In this document: positions 9,239 to 12,608 of the stretch, in pieces
Layout of the letters: every line of letters begins with the position of its first letter
How positions within the stretch are numbered: the first letter of the stretch is position 1
NCBI GenBank assembly: GCA_004151065.3
Contig: NWUY0303932672.1
Location: forward strand, 1,249-13,856
Source: Larix sibirica
Taxonomy: Eukaryota; Streptophyta; Pinopsida; Pinales; Pinaceae
DNA length: 12,608 nt
Reading direction: 5' to 3'
The notes under the pieces: generated by a model
Told to the model about the DNA's origin: nothing
Databases searched by the model: none
The model's input: the letters and a program-made list of their open reading frames with translations, nothing else
Program-made: the position numbers and the translations under genes

Positions 9239-9792
9239 ATTTGGAATCCCTCAGTAGATGACTTTAAGGATTTAATTTTAACACATGTGCAGGTATCTTT
9301 CTTGAGGGTAGGTTTAAAGGTATGGACTAGGAAGTTAAGATTATTAATTGTTATGGACCCTATGGTGATAGAAAGAGTTTTTGGGAGAAAGTTGATGAAA
9401 GTAGTCTTTTGAAGAACATAAATTTGATCATTGGGGTGAACCTCAATTTAAATTTGTCAGCATGTGAGGTTTGGGGGGTCTATCCAAAATTAGATACTTT
9501 ATATGGGTATTTTCAGCATTTGTTTTAGGGATCAAATTTGATAGAAATTATTCCTTCTATCATGTCTCCTACATGGAGAAATGGGAGGGTGGAGGATGTT
9601 GGTGTTGCAAAAAGACTAGATAGATTCATCCTTGATGAAGGATTGGTGGACTTTGTAGTAAGATATAGATGTTGGACTCTTAACTCGGCTATTTCTGACC
9701 ATTTACCTATTTTTTTTCAACTTGAAGGAGTTTTCTCTCATTTGAATTGTCCTTTCAAATCCAATCATACAGAGCTTGGTGTGGAGGAATAA
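9239..9792 (+). pseudogene. LINE ORF2 endonuclease domain, N-terminus missing
   Basis: APE-type endonuclease nicks the target DNA to prime reverse transcription. A first hint is IWNPSVDDFKD at 9239-9271 in frame 2. The firm part is frame 1: FLEGRFKGMD, a stop at 9328-9330, KIINCYGPYGDRKSFW, then LIIGVNLNLNLSACEVWG, a stop at 9526-9528, and from 9538 an 84-codon open piece with SPTWRNGRV, KRLDRFI and ISDHLPIFFQL. The final SDH (9694-9702) keeps the catalytic Asp-His pair of the family. In the earlier GDLN-type motif the Asp is changed to Asn (AAC at 9439-9441), so the metal and substrate site is broken even apart from the stops. The usual opening of the domain (the N-x-R-G motif and the catalytic Glu) is not seen upstream. 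The frame ends at a TAA at 9790-9792. Confidence 0.9.
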
Positions 9793-10337
9793 GTTACTTC
9801 TTAGATATTTTTGGAACTCCTTCCCAATGGATTTGGAGGACTCTACTATGTAGAGGCTAGTAGGAAAGTTAAAATTTCTAAAGAAGGTGGATTGCAGATG
9901 GGAAAAGAGTAGAAGATGAAACTGAAGCAGCATCTTCTAACTGTGGAAGAAGAGATTGATAGGATTTTTTCTGTCAATACTTATGGTATTTTTCCAATTG
10001 GGATAAGGAGATTTTAATTAATTTGGAAGCTAAAAAATATCAGACTCTGAAAATTGAGGAAGATACTTGGAGGTTAAAAAGTAGGGCTATTTTTTCTATC
10101 CCAGGGGGATAATAACACAATTTTTTTCATAAATATGCCAGTCATAGGAGAATATCACATGTTATTTGGGATTTAAAGGACAATCAAGAAAATATAATAT
10201 CCTCTAAAAAATACTTAGAAAGGGTTGTAATGTCACATTTTGCTTCTACTTTTTCTAATATTGGTCAGACTAATATTAGATCACAATTGCAAGTAATTTA
10301 GAATTACCCTTGCTTCTTCTCTCTTGAGAAGGGTTAG
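9791..10337 (+). pseudogene. LINE ORF2 linker between endonuclease and RT
   Basis: Frame 2 reads RYFWNSFPMDLEDSTM, a stop at 9851-9853, then RLVGKLKFLKK. Frame 1 continues with KLKQHLLTVEEEIDRIF. Frame 3 continues from 9996 with NWDKEILINLEAKKYQTLKI and EEDTWRLKSRA. A brief slip occurs at about 10095-10125, where QGDNNT and FFHKYASHRR lie in different frames. After it come VIWDLKDNQENI and SHFASTFSNIG. This is the usual charged, coiled-coil-prone linker with the conserved W..R.R..W...GD.NT.FFH pattern that precedes RT in plant LINEs. Stops at 10299-10301 and 10335-10337 close the stretch. Confidence 0.85.
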
Positions 10338-11351
10338 ATGATTGTTATGGAGGTAACATTGAAGGAAAATGAAGGGATATTAAATAAATTTTCCAAATAT
10401 AAGAGTCATTGGCATAATGGTTGGACTGTTGAATTCTTGATTGAGTATTTTTATATACTTGGAAAGGATCTCCTTGAGGTGGTTGAGCAATCAAGAGTGC
10501 AGGGGTATGTATCTGGTTCATTAAACTCTACCTTTATTGCACTTATCCAAAAAAGTGATAAGCAGGATTACTTTAATGAGTATAGACCTATTTATCTATG
10601 TAATTTTGTTTACAAGATTGTCACAAAACTAATCTTTAACAGAATCAAACCAAACTTGGTTAAGGTCATGTCAAAAGAACGATTTGGATTTCTTGCCAAT
10701 AAATAGATTTTGGATGAAGTTGGTATTTCCCAAGAATGTTTGCATTCTATAAAAAATAAGAATATGGTAGATCTAATATTTAAAATGGATTTCGTAAAAT
10801 TATATGATAGGGTTGACTGAGAATTTTTAAGATTGGTTTTATTACAAATTGGACTTCCATTAGAGGTTATAGATTGGATCATGGCATGTGTGACATTAAC
10901 CTGTTTGTTGTGTTGGTAAATGGGGCTTACAAATATTTTTTCAAAAGTTCTGGAATACTAAGGCAAGGATGCTCGTTAACCCCTCTTCTCTTTCTATTAG
11001 TGATTGAAGGACTTAGCAGGATTATTGGTAAACCTAAGAGAGAAAAAAATATTTCAAGTGTCAACGTCTCTTCTCTTCATTATATTACCCATCTCGTTTT
11101 TGTTGATGATATTCTCTTACTTGGTAAATGGTTCTATCCAAGAATGGGAATTTTTTCATGATATTATTAAACTCTTTTGTGAAGCCTCAGGTATGGAGGT
11201 CAGTATGCAAAAATTCAATTGTATTATGACTAGAGTCTATATGGAAGACATGACACAGATTCCTACCTTGTTTCCCCTTAATGTTGGTTCAATAGATCAT
11301 GGTTTAAAATATTTGGGTTATTATATTAATCCCAATAGGTATACAAAATAA
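10338..11351 (+). pseudogene. LINE ORF2 reverse transcriptase domain
   Basis: The RT copies element RNA into DNA at the nicked target. The first part is frame 3: GWTVEFLIEYF, TFIALIQKSDKQD, NEYRPIYLCNFVYKI (10575 onward) and KERFGFLANK, with a stop at 10704-10706. The palm motif KMDFVKLYDRVD follows, keeping its catalytic Asp (10788-10790), with a stop at 10818-10820 where the family has Trp. After a shift near 10886 frame 2 gives VLVNGAYKYFFKSSG, then LRQGCSLTPLLFLLVIEGL and THLVFVDDILLLG. FVDD at 11099-11110 is the F/YxDD catalytic box. Another shift at about 11120 returns to frame 3: SIQEWEFFHDIIKLFCEASG, MEVSMQKFN and LKYLGYYINPN. Catalytic aspartates of both palm motifs survive, while the frame does not. 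The stop at 11349-11351 is inside the conserved text, not at a real end. Confidence 0.95.
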
Positions 11352-12014
11352 GATTGGGTATGGCTATTAAGAAAATTGAATAAGAAGATAAGTATTTGGT
11401 TTTATAGATGAATTTCCTAGGGGGCAATATTAACCTTAGTAAAGTCAATACTGGAAAGTATTATAGTATATTAGCTATCCCTTGCAAATATACCTATATC
11501 CATTTTACATAACTTGAGGAGGAGGAGGATGCAATTCCTTTGGCCTCATAATCTAGCCGGCAAGAAATTCCATCTGCCTAGTTGGGAAAAAATATTCCTT
11601 CCCAAGAGTTGTGGGGGGTGGGGTATTAAAAATCTTGTTTGGTTTAGTCTTTATATCAATATAAAAATCCTATGGAGAGGTATTTTTGGTACAAGATTAT
11701 GGTCATAAGTTTTTCATACTAAATACTTAAAGAAACTATGAGTTGTGGAATGGATTAGAAAAATGAACAAGAAGGTACATAATGCTTCCATTTTTTAGAG
11801 GGGCTCTATGAAATCTTATCCATGGATGGGTTCATGGCTAGCTTGGAGAATTGGTAATGGAAAAATTGTTTTGGTTGTTATTGACCCCTTCTTAGGTGGA
11901 GATGATTTCTATATGTTATCTCAGTCCCTTATTTACTTCCTATCAAAACATGGTTTTCAAAGGTTAGATTAGATTAAAAGACATGCTTCTGATGATTCTA
12001 GTCCTTCCTATTGG
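11352..12014 (+). pseudogene. LINE ORF2 connection region between RT and zf-RVT
   Basis: Frame 3 continues without a shift: DWVWLLRKLNKKISIWFYR, stops at 11409-11411 and 11418-11420, then GAILTLVKSILESI, a stop at 11472-11474, then LSLANIPISILHNL, RRRRMQFLW, GGWGIKNLVWFSLYINIKI and LWRGIFGTRLWS. Stops at 11706-11708, 11739-11741, 11796-11798 and 11970-11972 follow, with family text between them (KYLKKL, VVEWIRK, SWLAWRIGNGKI). The pattern LTL.KSVL..IP.YWLSL..IP and GG.G.K....F is the conserved post-RT region of plant LINEs. Comparison with the family suggests that most stops replaced Gln or Trp. Confidence 0.9.
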
Positions 12015-12410
12015 TTGATGGCTAAATATATTGGTCTCAAGGGATCCCTTACAGTTGAGTGGAATCCATATATTACTAGTTTAAATCGCTTTGGTATCAA
12101 GTTATCATCTCAAGAAGATGAAATCCATTGGTCATTGAAAAAAACATCTAGTCAAGTTAGCGCAAAAACTTCCTATGAATCTATATCACATTCTTCTGTC
12201 ATTTCTAAAAAAAAGTGGTGGTTTCACAAAATATGGAAGTGGAATCTACCAAATAAGTTGAAATGTTTATCTTGGTTATGTTTGGAGAATAGAATCTTAA
12301 CTTGGGATAATATTATCAAGCAAGGAAAAGTTGTCTTGGGTCTTTGTAGTTTATGTTTCAAGGATTATGAATCTGTCAATCATTTATTTGTCAATTTTTT
12401 TCTCAAATAA
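12015..12410 (+). pseudogene. LINE ORF2 zf-RVT zinc-binding region
   Basis: The zf-RVT region is a plant LINE C-terminal zinc-binding domain, probably involved in RNA or DNA binding. It is read open for 131 codons in frame 3, and the Met at 12015 is not a true start because the family text begins before it. Residues 68-98 hold WWFHKIWKWNLPNKLKC, LSWLCLENRILTWDN, matching the W..IW....P.K.K.F.WL....L.T..NL pattern. Two Cys (residues 111 and 114, CSLC) and His (residue 123, in NHLF) keep three of the four usual ligands. The fourth Cys, expected at residue 128, is Phe (TTT at 12396-12398). A T-run at 12395-12401 is the likely site of the frameshift that ends this frame at 12408-12410. Confidence 0.9.
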
Positions 12411-12608
12411 AATTTGGCAAGATATTAAGGTAGGGTTATAGTTAAATTTGAATTGGGAAAAGGGTTCTTTTGATCACAATTTGGAAATGTGGAAAAAAAA
12501 TGTTCCAAATCACAAAGAACTCCCTATCTATATTTGTTGAGGGATATCGAGAGATAGAAACTAAGTTATTTTTGAAGACCGTTCTCCATCTACATCTTTC
12601 ATTGGCTC
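12400..12608 (+). pseudogene. LINE ORF2 C-terminal tail, cut by the window edge
   Basis: After the shift in the T-run, frame 1 restores the family text: SNKIWQDIKVGL, a stop at 12439-12441, LNLNWEKGSFDHN, NVPNHKELPIYIC, a stop at 12538-12540, GISRDRN, a stop at 12562-12564, then VIFEDRSPSTSFI to the end of the window. The usual reading is CWGIW..RN.VIFED, so two of the three stops stand for Trp (TGG to TGA) and Gln (CAA to TAA). The true C-terminus and the 3' UTR lie beyond 12608. Confidence 0.85.

Larger units (their letters stand above)
9239..12608 (+). mobile_element. L1-clade LINE, 5'-truncated and decayed, runs off the right edge
   Basis: This is a non-LTR retrotransposon read on the plus strand. 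ORF2 domains appear in the standard plant L1 order: APE-type endonuclease, linker, reverse transcriptase, connection region and zf-RVT, then a C-terminal tail. About 1120 codons of ORF2 can be followed. The N-terminal part of the endonuclease and all of ORF1 are absent, which fits the 5' truncation common when LINE reverse transcription stops early. The 3' UTR, poly(A) tail and target duplications are not in the window. Main frames (start position modulo 3) run: frame 1 (9283-9789), frame 2 (9791-about 9906), frame 1 (to 9993), frame 3 (9996-10885, with a brief slip near 10095-10125), frame 2 (10886-11120), frame 3 (to 12395), frame 1 (to the edge). About 18 in-frame stops exclude function. 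CpG is nearly absent (about 12 in 3.4 kb). Confidence 0.95.

Noticed and set aside
10610-10882. 90-codon minus-strand frame inside the LINE
   Set aside because: It is antisense to clearly recognisable RT text on the plus strand.

Overview
The window looks like intergenic, repeat-rich nuclear DNA of a land plant with a large, methylated genome. Three things point that way. There is an L1-type LINE whose C-terminal domain has the plant zf-RVT pattern. There is a decayed fragment of a pentatricopeptide repeat (PPR) gene, a family greatly expanded in land plants. The DNA is AT-rich and strongly short of CpG. The wording of the LINE protein reminds me of gymnosperm elements, but this is an impression from memory and not a search result. 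I see no intact protein-coding gene, no tRNA or rRNA gene and no CRISPR array.

Layout: positions 1-1800 are AT-rich and contain several small, mostly diverged local duplications (500-573, 857-912 with 1142-1198, 1035-1126, 1214-1428, 1448-1800). From 1800 to 2115 I see nothing. Positions 2116-2494 on the minus strand hold a PPR-type pseudogene fragment broken over several frames. It lies in an island (about 2190-2685) that is richer in GC and CpG than its surroundings. From 2690 to 9240 there is about 6.5 kb without any gene I can recognise. Within it are a weak LTR-like stretch (5560-5960), a small hairpin (6801-6845), a C-run (8653-8660) and an AT-only-like tract (9035-9117).

From about 9239 to the right edge (12608) a plus-strand LINE ORF2 can be read in its normal order: the C-terminal two thirds of the endonuclease, a linker, reverse transcriptase, a connection region, a zf-RVT zinc-binding region and the start of the C-terminal tail. 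It is dead: it has about 18 in-frame stops and roughly six or seven frame changes, its endonuclease metal-site Asp is changed to Asn, and one zinc ligand is lost. Most of the stops fit Gln or Trp codons turned into stops by C-to-T or G-to-A change, and CpG is nearly absent. That is what long-term cytosine methylation followed by deamination would leave. The N-terminal part of ORF2 and all of ORF1 are missing on the left, and the 3' end lies outside the window.

Nothing here forms a working system. The most interesting signals are the PPR remnant on the minus strand, its contrast in CpG with the rest of the window, and the stop-dominated, shift-poor decay of the LINE.
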